Positions 43,120 to 53,584 are shown, counted from the first letter of the stretch. The stretch is DNA of 64,000 bases from Saccharum officinarum (GCA_020631735.1 CM036160.1:8152746-8216745), one strand, 5' to 3'. The notes: generated from the sequence alone by a model not told the origin. Numbers and translations are program-made.

Positions 43120-43495
43120 CCGCGTACATGCACGCACGTACGCCACCGGCCTGCTGCCTGCATGATGCCGACCGAGAGAACGAGCTAGCGCGGGTGTCAC
43201 ATGCGGAACGGAGCAGAGGCCGCAGGTGGGCAGAGGCACACGGGCGACCACACGTACCTACGCCCTGCTCGCGCGTGCCCGGCCTGCCCGCCATTCAATC
43301 CTGGAGTGGTCGCGGCAGGCGGCAGGCCGGCAGCCAGTGGGTGAGGAGGGTACGATGTCACAGGGGAGAGGGGGCTTATAGCTCTCACAGATCGATCGAG
43401 AGTTCACCAATGCTACCACAGTAACTGCTCGCTGGGCCTCACGTTACGGTCATCAGCCATTATAGCTGCGTATCGGTGCCTTCTCTCTTCTTCTT
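43120..43495 (+). repeat. GC-rich dispersed module, copy A
   Basis: It shares with copies B (46108-46425) and C (63696-63950), in the same order and orientation, the words GGCAGAGGCACACGGGCGAC, CACACGTAC, CCGCCATTCAATCCTGG, GGCAGCCAGTGGGT, TACGATGTCACA and ACTGCTCGCTGGGCCTCAC. With C it also shares CACCAATGCTACCACAGTAA and ACGGTCATCAGCCATT. With B it shares an extra upstream part (GTACATGCACGCACGTACG and GCCGACCGAGAGA). No known family was recognised and no terminal repeats were found. Confidence 0.8.
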
Positions 43496-44379
43496 CTTTT
43501 TTTATAAATGAAGAAAAGAGTGTGTAGCTTTAGCAGCGGAACCAACAATTTTGATTAAGGAGGGGCAATTGGGCAAACAAATATGATGGCATCTTTACAT
43601 GTGATAAAATATACATAAGTATATGTCTCAACAGCTTTTAAAATATCTTTACACTATTTATAACCAAATTCACAATATTTTAATAAAAATGGGTGAACTG
43701 ATACTTTATTGTACTGTAAATTTAAATATTTATAGGGGTATTAAACATAATCTACTGTGTTGGGGCACGGCCGCTGCTGGCCCACCTAGTTCCGACACTA
43801 GGTATGGTAACTCAATGCATATATAATTTTTTCTGCACAGTCACCTAGATGGTTTGTAGCTTAGAGATTTATTAATTATCATATTATAATTACTTGTTTC
43901 AATACATATTGGATTCGGATCGACTTGGTGCGCCTTAGTGAGCCCATTTTAGTCCCAAATAGTCTCTACTTTGCCAAACAGGAGGACTACTAGAGGGACT
44001 AAAGTGGGTTTGGGTTGTAGTCCCTTGAGGGGGTAGCTGTTCGGGACTACTAGCCCAACTTGACACCCCATGCTCCTCCCTCTCTCCTCTTTATTGCGTC
44101 GGGACCATCCCTACCCAGGGTATTTTAGTCTTTGTTCAACAGCTTTAATGCCCTTTAGTTCCTTCTAGTCCCTAGAACCAAACAAGGTAGGAGACTAAAG
44201 TTTAGTCCTTGTTTTGGCCTTAGACTCGGACTCCCGATTCAAATGATTTTAGTCCCAGTTCCTACTGTTTCTTGGTTATAAAAAAGGTGGGGCTGTAGAG
44301 ATTCGAACCTAAGACCTCCCACTTCAGCCCTTGCATGTGTTGCCATCTCAACTCTCACCACACATCTAACTTACATAAG
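43496..44379. other. Intergenic stretch with TTTAGTCCC-type transposon sequence
   Basis: AT-rich to about 43920. From about 43940 to 44260 repeated words such as GGGACTAAAG, TTTAGTCCC and AACCAAACAAGG suggest a decayed Tourist- or CACTA-type element whose limits could not be set. No gene. Confidence 0.4.
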
Positions 44380-44634
44380 ATATGTTTTCCTTTTAAATTC
44401 ACTCTGGAGGCAACTTTAATCCGGGTTCATGTCTCAAGCTGGGACTAAGGCTTCTCGCACTGACACGCCTTGGTAACCATTACAACCGGGACTAAAGGGT
44501 GGAATTGTAGTCTCAGTTTGTATTACAAACCGAGACTAAAGGTCCAGTCCTCCATTTAGTCACGGTTGCAATTTTTAAATTAACTAGGACTAAATACTTT
44601 TTTGCCATAGATAAAAGGTCGTTTCTCTACTAGC
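44380..44634 (-). mobile_element. CACTA transposon terminus (remnant)
   Basis: Reverse-complemented from 44634 the sequence begins CGCTAGTAGAGAAACGACC, one base away from a standard CACTA end (CACTAGTAGAGAAACGACC). Subterminal words ACCGGGACTAAAGG, CCGAGACTAAAGGTCC and TTTAGTCACGGTTG are typical of this superfamily in grasses. The partner end was not found, and the left limit is a guess. Confidence 0.55.
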
Positions 44635-44985
44635 GATGATTCCGAGCCATGTACAAGACAGGGGGCATAAAAGCAGCGGGATATAAAAAATACGAATAAA
44701 AACTATTTCTACCCAATGTATATAGGTAGAGATATAGATTTGGTCCCCTGCTGAGGGCCTATTTGGAGGAATTTCAAAGGACTAGCAATCCTGTATTTTG
44801 GTGAGAACATGTACCATTCGAAATGAAGGATTAATTCGAGCTTGCCGTTCCTTTGGAAAGGTTTCCTTTGCTCAACAAACACATGAATTTTTACATTAAC
44901 TCAGATACAAAGTTTGTGTGGAAGCCCAAGGCTCTCTCTCGTGCGCCTAGCCGAGCTGACCATCTTGTTGCCTCGCCTGGATCTA
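44635..44985. other. Intergenic stretch, nothing firm
   Basis: It contains a GGGCCTATTTGGAGGAATTTC word at about 44755 that looks like another MITE end, but no partner was located. No gene. Confidence 0.3.
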
Positions 44986-45214
44986 GGGTGTTTGGTTTGA
45001 GGAGTTAAAATTTAATAAATACTGTAGCACTTTCGTCTTATTTAACAAAAAGTTTTCAATCTTGGACTAATTAGGCTTAATAGATTCGTCTCGTAAATTA
45101 CTCCTAATCTGTACCGACATGCATGCAATTAGTCTACATTTAGTACTCCATACATTTAAGGAAACATTGATGTGATGGGAGTTAAACTTTAACAAAATGA
45201 AACCAAACAGGCCC
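44986..45214 (+). mobile_element. Tourist-like MITE (229 bp), left arm of an inverted pair
   Basis: It starts GGGTGTTTGGTTTGAGGAG and ends AACCAAACAGGCCC. The interior carries GACTAATTAGGCTTAATAGATTCGTCTCGTAAATTACTCCTAAT. Flanks are CTA and TAG, not an exact duplication. The reverse complement matches 45721-45950 closely from end to end. Confidence 0.8.
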
Positions 45215-45720
45215 TAGTTGTGCCTTGCTGCGCTGCCATTGCCTGCAACTGGCCGCCCTGCTCCAGGCCTTGTTGGCGTCTGGCCACGTCGTGCCTCCCC
45301 GCTCTGCTTGCGGCCTCGCCCGAACACGCCTCGTTGCGCTGGCTCCGCCGGGGCGTGCATAAGCATGCTTCTAGAGAGGATTAGGTAGGAGAGAGAAGCA
45401 TATGGGGAGAAAACGAGTGGATAAAGGCTGGCTGGGGTTCCACTAAGAAATATGGGCCCCTTAGGTATAGACCCCAGCAGCTCCATCGCCTACTGCAAAA
45501 ACAATTGGTGATAATATATTTGTGCCACTTGTAAGAGTCATGGATAAAATGTGCAACTTACAGATCTATCATTAAACATTAATAATGACTCTTTTATTAA
45601 TCTTCATATAATCATGTCTTGTATTTCCCGCGTTATGGATTCCTGTGTTCCAAATACATCTTTTGTAGGTATTTGTTGTGTTTTTCCTTTCCTCTATTTT
45701 ACTACTGTACACCCATCTTA
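45215..45720. other. 506-bp segment between inverted MITEs
   Basis: The left half is GC-rich and carries an open frame on the minus strand (45214-45486) rich in Pro, Arg and Gly without a known motif. The right half is AT-rich. Nothing else recognised. Confidence 0.35.
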
Positions 45721-45950
45721 GGGCCTGTTTTGTTTGTAGGAGTTAAAGTTTAACTCCCATCACATCAATGTTCCCTCAAATGCATGAAGTACTAAATGTA
45801 GACTAATTGCATGCATGTCGGCACATATTAGGAGTAATTTACGAGACGAATCTATTAAGCCTAATTAGTCTAAGATTGAAAACTTTTTGTCAAATAAGAC
45901 GAAAGTGCTACAGTGTTTATTAAACTTTAACTTCTCCAACCAAACACCCC
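45721..45950 (-). mobile_element. Tourist-like MITE (230 bp), right arm of an inverted pair
   Basis: It begins GGGCCTGTTTTGTTTG and ends CTCCAACCAAACACCCC, flanked by TTA at 45718-45720 and 45951-45953. It is the same family as 44986-45214 and 17206-17435 and lies opposite to the former. TTA duplication supports PIF/Harbinger. Confidence 0.85.
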
Positions 45951-46107
45951 TTATTTGCGTTTTATTTTTCATTTCCTCTGTTTTGCATCCATTGCTCCAA
46001 ACGGCCCTCATGTCCCGGAAGAGCCATGCTCGCTCGTATTGACCACTCGAGGGCAGCGCTAGTACGCTAGCAGCATGCATGAATTCACATGCATGATAAC
46101 ATGAACG

Positions 46108-46425
46108 AGTACATGCACGCACGTACGTACCGGCCTCTCTGCATGCCGACCGAGAGAGCGAGCTCTAGCGCAGGGGTCACATGCGGAGCGGAGCAGACCC
46201 CCACAACCACAGGACACAGGTGGGCGTGGGCACTGGGCAGGCAGAGGCACACGGGCGACCACACGTACCTGCCCGGCCTACCCGCCATTCAATCCTGGTG
46301 TGGTCGTGCCAGGCGGTAGCCAGTGGGTCAGGACGATACGATGTCACAACTTACAAGGAAGGGCTAGCTCTCACAGCTCGATCGAGTTCTAACACACAGT
46401 AAACTGCTTGCTGGGCCTCACACAG
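46108..46425 (+). repeat. GC-rich dispersed module, copy B
   Basis: It is similar to copy A across its length, including the upstream GTACATGCACGCACGTACGT and GCATGCCGACCGAGAGAGCG. It lacks the CACCAATGCTACCACAG stretch shared by A and C, and it ends at GCTGGGCCTCACA, where the ACGGTCATCAGCCATT part of A and C is missing. Confidence 0.8.
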
Positions 46426-47229
46426 TGGCGGATCCATGAGAAATTTTAGAAGGGGCTGAAGCGGCGCTTGCTTGTTTCGTCCTGTTCTTCGGTACTACTT
46501 CATTCAGCAGTACTTTTCAGCGAACGAACATTATTTTTCTCTCAAAACAAATTAGCATAAGTATCAGCACAAGTCAAGTTTCAGTGAAATGAACAGGGTT
46601 GTTAAAAAAAAAAAAGCGCGCTTGCATTGTCGGCTTCCGGGGAGAATCCACCACCCTCGGCAGGTATGGCTTCCGGGGAGAATCCACCACGCTCGGTAGG
46701 TTTGGCTGGGCCCCGCCCGGTCCGGACCAGCCTGGCCTGAGCCCGAGCCCGAGCCCGAGCTGGAGCCTGCTGGGCTATGCTCGGCCAACAGTGCACAGTG
46801 CAAAATACGACTGGTAGGTGCTTAGCAGCATATACTCCAATTAAACTCAATCTGGTACGTCATCATATAATGGTGGACAAAATCCCTTTTGTAGGTAGTG
46901 TTTTGTACTAAGCGACGATCATGCACATTTCTTAGACACCGATGGCCTGATTTTGTAGATCCACCCTGTTGTCAATGTCAGGCAAACACGCCCATTATGA
47001 CTGCCGGACGAAAAAAAGGTTCGATCCGGGCAGACAGACAGACAGGCAGGGTAGAGCCACTCCAGATCAGCCCACATGCATGCGTATATTCAAGCGAATA
47101 GGGAAATTTGTCGATGGACTCCACTTCCACGCTGATAATTATTGGAGTTGTGATACCACCTAATTGTTCAGCTCTTGGATGCACTCCATCAATTAGCTCG
47201 AACAATGCAAGCACTTCACGTGATTGATT
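46426..47229. other. Intergenic stretch with a short tandem duplication
   Basis: A 41-base unit (GGCTTCCGGGGAGAATCCAC..CTCGG.AGGT) is present twice in tandem at about 46630-46706. The piece CAGTACTTTTCAGCGAACGA..TTTTTCTCTC near 46510-46550 resembles sequence near 11510-11560. No gene found. Confidence 0.5.
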
Positions 47230-47312
47230 ACCTGAGCCACACACTTGAATGATGAACCCTGACGACGATAGGATAGCACACAATGCAAGCAGCTGGCGGT
47301 CCCCTGCTACAC
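47230..47312 (-). pseudogene. Possible captured exon of a plant membrane-protein gene
   Basis: On the minus strand the reading GDRQLLALCAILSSSGFII followed by QVCG resembles, from memory, a recurring hydrophobic segment (GDR..LA..G.L...GF..QF.GLR) in a grass gene family of unknown function. It is bounded by acceptor-like GTGTAGCAG|GG on one side and donor-like CTCAG|GTAATC on the other. The open frame continues to 46978 without further recognisable motif. Too short to be sure; it may be chance. Confidence 0.25.
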
Positions 47313-47737
47313 GGTAAGTACGACACGCACACGCGCACATCCGGACACGAGCGAATTTTTTTTTCGAAAGCCTCTGATCTGGTACAGCTGAAGTAACTAT
47401 TCATGCACGAACACACACGCCCACACTATCCACGCACACCCCACGTACACCACATGTACACAACTAGATCTATAACTACACGCAGATTAGAAGACTGTGT
47501 CATTTTTAAGATCACCGGGACCATCTATGACTCCGTAGGTGACGAGTGTGTCGCAATCTCTTTGTGGCTCCACACGATAGAGGCCGTGAATTATTTTTGG
47601 GAATAAATCCCGGTAGCGACATGAGTCGATTCAGGGAATCAAACTTACGCCGGCAGCGAGCACACCTGGCTCTGGCTCTGCTAGCCACCCGAGCCTAGGT
47701 CGGTTCTCGGACACGAGCGAATTGAGTTCTGGGCTTG
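47313..47737. other. Intergenic stretch, possibly SINE-related
   Basis: Words such as GAACACACACGCCCACAC and GGGAATCAAACTTACGCC suggest a decayed minus-strand tRNA-type SINE (about 47400-47690) with a degenerate B box. No gene. Confidence 0.35.
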
Positions 47738-48003
47738 TTTAGTTTCTACCTCAAAACTTTATATCTTATCACATCAGATATTTGGACACATGCATGGAGT
47801 ATTAAATATAGACTAAAAAAATAACTAATTACACAGATTATGTGTAATTTAGGAGACGAACCTTTTAAGCCTAATTAGTCCATAATTTGATAATAAAATG
47901 CTACAGTAACACATGCACTAATGACGAATTATTAGGCTTAATAAATTTATCTTGCGGTTTACTGATTCCATAATTTATTTTTTTATTAATATCAAACACC
48001 AGA
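47738..48003. mobile_element. MITE of the GGGC(T/C)TGTTT type
   Basis: It begins GGGCTTGTTTAGTTTCTAC, carries TAAGCCTAATTAGTCCATAATTTG and CATGCATGGAGTATTAAATATAGAC in the interior as in related grass MITEs, and ends near CAAACACCAGATAC. The right end is decayed, so the limits are approximate. Confidence 0.55.
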
Positions 48004-48025
48004 TACAATACCAATATGACACCTT

Positions 48026-48269
48026 GGGTGTGTTCACTTCGCGAAAAGTAGCTGAAAAGTTACTGTAGCACTTTTCGTTGTTATTTGGTAAAATTTGTCC
48101 AACTATGGATTAATTAGACTCAAAAGATTCGTTTCGAACTTTACAGACAAACTATGCAATTAGTTATCTTTTTTACCTACGTTTAATGCTCCATGCATGC
48201 GTCGAAAGATTTGATGTGATGTGTGTAAGAGGAAATATTTTGGGTTGGGAGGGGAAGTGAACGCGGCCC
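48026..48269. mobile_element. MITE (244 bp) with GTTCACTTC ends, upstream of the EPFL gene
   Basis: Left end GGGTGTGTTCACTTCGCG and reverse-complemented right end GGGCCGCGTTCACTTCCCC form the inverted repeat. The interior has ACTGTAGCACTTTTCG, GGATTAATTAGACTCAAAAGATTCG and CTCCATGCATGCGTC, linking it to the Tourist-like superfamily seen elsewhere here. It lies about 570 bases before the EPFL start codon and could bear on its promoter. Confidence 0.7.
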
Positions 48270-48837
48270 TTACGTGACACCTAGAACTTTCCATGACACT
48301 CACTCACACTCACTCTCACCGGCCACTGACCAGCAGTCAGCATGGGGAGGCAGTCACTGGCTCACTGCACATGATTACTGTGTGAATGCAGCCGACACCT
48401 GGAAAGCCTCGCCACCAGCAAAGCTAGCCTACCCAGAGCATGCAGGGGGCAGCTTATCCCACCGCCCGTCTCCATCTGCTCTCGTCTGCTGCGGCGCTCC
48501 CAATACCAAATATCCTATCCTATCTATCCGACTATCCCACACTTGTTGCTCCTCCCTCCCTCTCCTTCCTTAAGGTAGCAGCTAGCTGGAGCACCCAACC
48601 AATCTGCAACGCAAACCTGATGACAATGGATCATCATCATCACAGGGTGAGTGAAATATGGCCTGCTTGCTAAGCTAGCCAGAAGATTCAGATCACTACC
48701 TTGCATTTGCGCAGAGATCAAGCTAGCTAGCTCATCACTCATCAGCTTCGTTCTCCTCTGATCCATCCAGCATATGCATCTTGCTCCATAGTGTCCACGA
48801 CATCCACTCTCTTATCTCTTCATTCTAATCAAGCCAG
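48270..48837 (+). promoter_or_regulatory. Upstream region and possible leader exon of the EPFL gene
   Basis: No clear TATA box was found. An alternative upstream start exists: ATGACAATGGATCATCATC at 48620, nine codons ending at 48646 before a good donor (GG|GTGAGTG). An acceptor CAAGCCAG lies directly before the ATG at 48838. Splicing these would keep the frame and add MTMDHHHHR to the protein. Which start is used cannot be told from sequence alone. Confidence 0.4.
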
Positions 48838-49423
48838 ATGGTCCATCTGTTGCAATGCAGCAGCAGCGTCCACATACTCTTCCTTTTCTTCTTCTTCTTC
48901 TTCTCTATCCTCCTCCTCACATCTTCCATGGAGGTAGCATTCTCAGATGCCAGTAAGATTCCTCTTCCTTTCGTCTCTTTTTTTACTTCCTTCGGACATT
49001 ACATTGGAGATTTATTTGGAGGCTCTGATGCTCACCCAACCTGTAATAACCCAACTACGTACTCTACTCTTTGGCATTTCAGGGAGGTTGCCGCTGAGGC
49101 TGCTCCCAGACACCGGCGGCACCGCCGCTAACAAGCAGGAGGCAGCAAGAATGAAATGGGAGAGGGAGACGGAAGGGCGGCGGTCTCTGATCGGATCGAG
49201 GCCCCCGAGATGCGAGCGGGTGTGCATGTCCTGCGGCCACTGCGAGGCGGTGCAGGTGCCCATCGTGCCACAGCCACAGCCACAGCCACAGCAGGAGAAG
49301 GCGAGTGCCGCCGCGGCAGTCACCCTCACCGCCGCCATGTTCACCTACCGGGTCGACGGTATCACCAACTACAAGCCGCTCAGCTGGAAGTGCAGGTGCG
49401 GAGGCACCATCCTGGATCCATGA
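48838..49423 (+). CDS. EPFL2: EPIDERMAL PATTERNING FACTOR-like secreted peptide, EPFL2-type (two exons, 151 aa)
   Basis: Exon 1 is 48838-48952, the intron 48953-49082 (GTAAGATT...CATTTCAG), and exon 2 49083-49423; joined they give 151 residues with an open frame. The N-terminus is a signal peptide with a long Phe/Leu core (HILFLFFFFFFSILLL). The mature C-terminal domain starts IGSRPPRCERVCMSCGHCEA and ends NYKPLSWKCRCGGTILDP. It has six cysteines, four in CERVCMSCGHC and two in KCRC. GSRPPRCER, CGHCEA(V/I)QVP and NYKP.SWKC.CG are closest, from memory, to the EPFL2 branch. Members are apoplastic ligands of ERECTA-family receptor kinases and steer leaf-margin, inflorescence or stomatal patterning. 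A Gln-Pro run (PQPQPQPQQ) and an Ala-rich stretch lengthen the loop between the fourth and fifth Cys. No lesion is visible. It is the only intact host gene in the window. Confidence 0.88.
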
Positions 49424-50164
49424 CCATGACCATGAATGAAGATTAGTGCGTACCAAGAGTACATCCTCAGCTGGCCATTCATTGCAGACTGTAAACACGT
49501 CCCGTCCGCCGCTCTCCTCTTCTCCTTCCTCCCTGCTGTCCATCTAGGAGTATCTCTCGTCTCCTTGCTTCTTCTTTTGGCCGGGTTTGGTTGGTATTGG
49601 TTTTGGCTCCTCTTCCTCCTCCTCCCAGTCCCCAGATGGAATTGCTCCCTACATTTTGTTGCGGTGATGTTGCGGATGGGTGGGGGTAGAATTCCGGTTT
49701 TCCTTAAGATGCGCCGGCCGGCTGCCAATGAATTGAAACCTTGTACCGTATAGGTATTCTCTCCGTGTCAGAAAGAACGTAAGCTTGCATTTTAAATCTT
49801 GTATTAGGAGGAATGTAATTCTAAACATAAGACCAAGTTTTTTAATAGGATCCATCTATTAAAATACTAATATTTTATCTATTTAGGAGAAGAACATTCT
49901 AGGAAGCAATGATTATTTTTCACGTACGTACCTGTTCTCTGCATACTGTCTGTGGTGTGCCAGATAGTAGCTGAGGTGACAGGATATGAGCGAGCGTCCA
50001 CATGTACATGTATCTATGCTATGCTAGCTGGTGCACCAGATTGTTAGGTGGCTGCCATTGCTACAGAGTAACCACATACTGCAGACATTCCTATTTTGTT
50101 TTTTTATTCTCTTCATTCGTTCAGGTAGCAACAGAACTGAATAAAATACATATAGTACGGAGTA
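49424..50164. other. 3' region of the EPFL gene and intergenic sequence
   Basis: It includes the probable 3' untranslated region. The piece near 49755-49850 (TCTCTCCGTGTCAGAAAGAACG) faintly resembles a Stowaway end, but no partner was found. No further gene. Confidence 0.35.
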
Positions 50165-50417
50165 CCTTGTTTCGATGGGTGTTTAGATGCAAAAAAAATT
50201 TTAGAATTTGGCTGCTGTGACACTTTCGTTTGTATTTGACAATTAGTGTCCAATCATAGACTAATTTGACTTAAAAGATTTATCTCGTGATTTACAACCA
50301 AACTGTACAATTAGTTATTTTTTTATCTATATTTAATGATCCATGCATATATTTAAAGATTCGATGTGACGAGACAAAAAGTTAAATTTAGGATTTTAAA
50401 GACACCTAAACAAGGCC
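50165..50417. mobile_element. MITE (about 250 bp) of the CCTTGTTT type
   Basis: The left end CCTTGTTTCGATGGGTGTTTAG pairs with the reverse complement of the right end GGCCTTGTTTAGGTGTC. The interior has ATCATAGACTAATTTGACTTAAAAGATTTATCTCG and TTTAATGATCCATGCAT, as in related MITEs of the window. TAA follows the right end. Boundaries approximate. Confidence 0.65.
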
Positions 50418-51784
50418 TAAGTTGTAATGGAGAGTAATAATCTTTCGATCGGCCTCTAGTCACTGACAAATGATGCACATGTGCAGCCAATGTCTGAATA
50501 ACCTAGCTACCTAGTACTAGTCCTTCTGAATAGATGAAAGAAAGACCAGAGGCTCTGCTTAGCTTGTCGTAATGCTGAAGCGGATTGGTAGTAGTGCCAA
50601 CTGCCAAGGACCCAGCAACAGTGTTTGTGTTGGGGGCCCTGGGGGCGTGTGCACGGAGAAAATATGCATGTGAGCAATTGCTGCTGGAAAAGAATCCACA
50701 CCGACTCGCTGAGACCGTGAGAGGATGCATGCTTGCGTTGGCGTTGGCACTGGAAATTTTCTCTCCGTTGGATCCTTTTTCATTTGGGCTGCAAAAATAA
50801 ATACGGAGAGAGGGAAGCAAATTAAAGAGAGTGAAAAGGTCAAAAAAGCTTGTGATGAGTGATGACTTGAGCTTTCTGCGGCGAGGAAGATGGACGGCGT
50901 CACGGCGACGAGCGAGCGAGGCTGGCGGACCACACTGGAAAAGGAGGGCTGGCTGGCTCTGGCTCGGGCTTGACCCGCGCCATGGACGGCCGTAGCCCGG
51001 TGGATCATGCCTGCATAGCTGCATGCGTTGCGAGCGAGATGCAGACACCCAGGCAACAAAGCCGTGACCAGTGACGCACTGACGCATGCATATGCATGCC
51101 GCCTGTTCGTCTGCGCCTGTCCCCGAGCATGTGAGCACCCAGCATTCGCATCTTGTTTGTGGACGGTGGTGCTGTGTGGCTGTGTGGTGTGGTCTCACTT
51201 TCATGCACCGGCTGGACTCGTACTGACGGGCATCGGGGGCAGGGGGCTGCAGCTGCCGCAGCAGTGTGCTGGTGTGCTGCCAGGACGATGCATACCTGGA
51301 CCCTGGCTCGCAAATGGCCAATCGAGCATCAGGCGCGACCACATTTCTGCAGGCTGGGGCGGAACGGAATCAAGGGGACCAAAACGATGCAGGATTATTG
51401 GAGCTTTTTTAAATTTTATATAAAAAAGTACTAACATTCATAATATAAAATAAGTATTATTAGATTAGTTATAGAATATATTTTCAAAATAATTTTATTT
51501 GTAGATATAAGTGTTAATATTATTTACTAGAAAGTCAATCAAATATGAGCTAGTTTGAATGGTACAATTCTTACAATTGCACTCTTTTATGGTCAGATTT
51601 AGTATTAAGGTGGGAGTGCGTCCGATAGGACTGGACATGGCGGATTATAAATTCCGCATTCGATTTCATTTTCATGGCACACAAATACACACACGTGACG
51701 GAGTGACAACCTGACAGTAGTGCCACAAATCAATCAACCCTTGGATCAATTAATTGACATAATTACATCGCATGGGAATATTGG
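50418..51784. other. Intergenic stretch; long but unconvincing open frames
   Basis: The GC-rich part (50500-51400) holds a 279-codon minus-strand frame (50503-51342) with biased composition, no known motif and no splice or domain support. It overlaps frames on the other strand, so it is not called as a gene. The rest is AT-rich. Confidence 0.4.
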
Positions 51785-51846
51785 TACTCCCTCCAGCCTC
51801 CGTTCCACAAAAAAAGTCATTTTGCTTTTATGGGACGGAGGGAGTA
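51785..51846. mobile_element. 62-bp Stowaway remnant (almost only the two termini)
   Basis: TACTCCCTCCAGCCTCCGTT at the left and, reverse-complemented, TACTCCCTCCGTCCCATAAA at the right are Stowaway ends, separated by only about 20 bases. It is an extreme internal-deletion derivative or the ends of a mostly lost copy. The piece can fold into a hairpin. Confidence 0.8.
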
Positions 51847-53579
51847 TCCAGAGCTGTCTCCATCAAATGTTGGAAGGTGGTTACCAAATAATAATACTTT
51901 GTGTCTGCGCTTCTCAAATACCCAGTTCTACTCCATGATTGAAATAATCCCATATTTACTAATATAATAGCACTTGTCAACATTGTTTTCCTTGTATATG
52001 AAAATGAAACAGTCACCTTCAAGAATTTAACTCTCCTGTGTTTGGTGGTAATCGTACGTTCTGTAAGCAATTCGTGATATATTGCATGGTTGGTGACTAT
52101 CTGACTATAAGTTAATGGCTAATGGGAATTTCATCTTCCATCGTCAGGGTTCCATTAGTAGAGCTCCAACTTCAACTAAAACGACTCTAGTTCCAGCTTC
52201 TTGAGTAAACAGTTTTATTTGCCTTTAGCTTCACCTGGTAGAGGAATGTTGGGTAAAATGTTTATTACTAGGCCCACTTTATATCGGGCCCCTACTTTAG
52301 GGTCCACTATGCATCATGTATCAGTCCTTGGATCAGTAGCTGATATGCACAGATTGAACAAAGTTGATATCAAAACCAAACTTTTATTGATAACGGGGGG
52401 AACATATTACAAAGTTCATATTTACATAGCTTGGCCATTGGCCTTATGATATACATCGGAGTTCTATCACAGCGGTCCTACGAACGATGTGGCTCCATTC
52501 GTACAAGCAACTTAGAGTGTGAACGTAAACCTTATTCTAAGCTCATTCCTATATCTTAATCCTAGTAGTCCATGTGTAGTTCTCTTGTGTAGTCATACGT
52601 CTCCGTCCTTGGGTGTACTCTTGTTGTTCCATCCTTGCATGGCTTCGATCGCTCCATACTCGTATGTGCTCCTGTAGCTTTTCTCCTAAAAACATAGAGG
52701 GGAAGGGATTGAGTACATAATGTACTCAGCAAGCCCTAACTTTGGGGAAGGTGAGGTGGATGGCGGAGGCTATTTGTGGAGGTGGTTTATGGAGGTAGTG
52801 GTGGTGTATATGTTAGGAGTTGAGTTATATTAAAAAATGGAGTTTGGGCCCTGGGAGAGTACTAACCCTTCTCGCCAGTTCCCGGAGTTTATAAATTGTA
52901 ACTTACCAGCTTAATTGATTACAACTTACCAGATTATTATAGTTTCATTACACATAAAAGAGTCTAATCATAGTATCTCATCCGAGCATCTGCCCATTCC
53001 AAGGATGTGGCTATTCGAATAGATTCATTACGCTCTGTAGAGGTTATACAAATTTCTCCACATGATAGAGACAGTCCAACACCATTGTCATGGCTTAGAC
53101 AGGTCTAACGAGACCCCGTACCCGAGAGGGCGCTACCTTATATTTCCATATAATTCTACCATGACTTCTCAGGGGTTGGAAAACACACTAAGCTCGGATG
53201 ATACCAAATCATCCCATCTCAATGCTTCGGATGATACCAAATCATCCAGTTAGTAATAATAATTATGGGCTCGAACGTCGCCAAAATCAAGGGACTTTAC
53301 GTGGAGGATCACATAGCAACCACGCCAACCGGGCCACGGAAGATCACATAGCATCCATGCCTTCTCCCGATATTCCGCTGTCAACATCGGCCTCCTAGTA
53401 GAATCATACTTCTATCTAACGGGGTGTGAGATCAAGTCTATCCATATAGACATGTGGTTGTACGGATTATCTCACTAGGCGAGAGGGGCTACGAACCGGT
53501 CCTTATGTGACCGAGGCAAGTATCTCCCAACAAGAACCCTCACTAGGCGAACCTGCCAAGGTAACTTATACCACATAAG
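51847..53579. other. Intergenic sequence left of the gypsy derivative
   Basis: Sequence such as GAGTACATAATGTACTCAGCAAGCCC (52709) and TATCTCACTAGGCGAGAGGGG with ACCCTCACTAGGCGAACCTG (53470-53550) looks repetitive. It continues on the other side of the insertion at 58466, so the gypsy element landed in older repeat sequence. The class of that repeat was not recognised. No gene. Confidence 0.35.
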
Positions 53580-53584
53580 TTACC

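Noticed and set aside
42819..43424. Frames with Thr-His or Cys-Val runs
   Set aside because: Translation of the (CA)n microsatellite.
49079..49543. 154-codon minus-strand frame over the EPFL gene
   Set aside because: Antisense shadow of exon 2; the plus-strand reading has a clear family match.
49750..49860. Possible Stowaway terminus (TCTCTCCGTGTCAG)
   Set aside because: Only one weak end was seen and no partner or TA pair.
50503..51342. 279-codon minus-strand open frame
   Set aside because: Biased composition (Ser, Ala, Arg, His, Cys), no known motif, overlapping frames on the other strand; looks like chance in GC-rich DNA.
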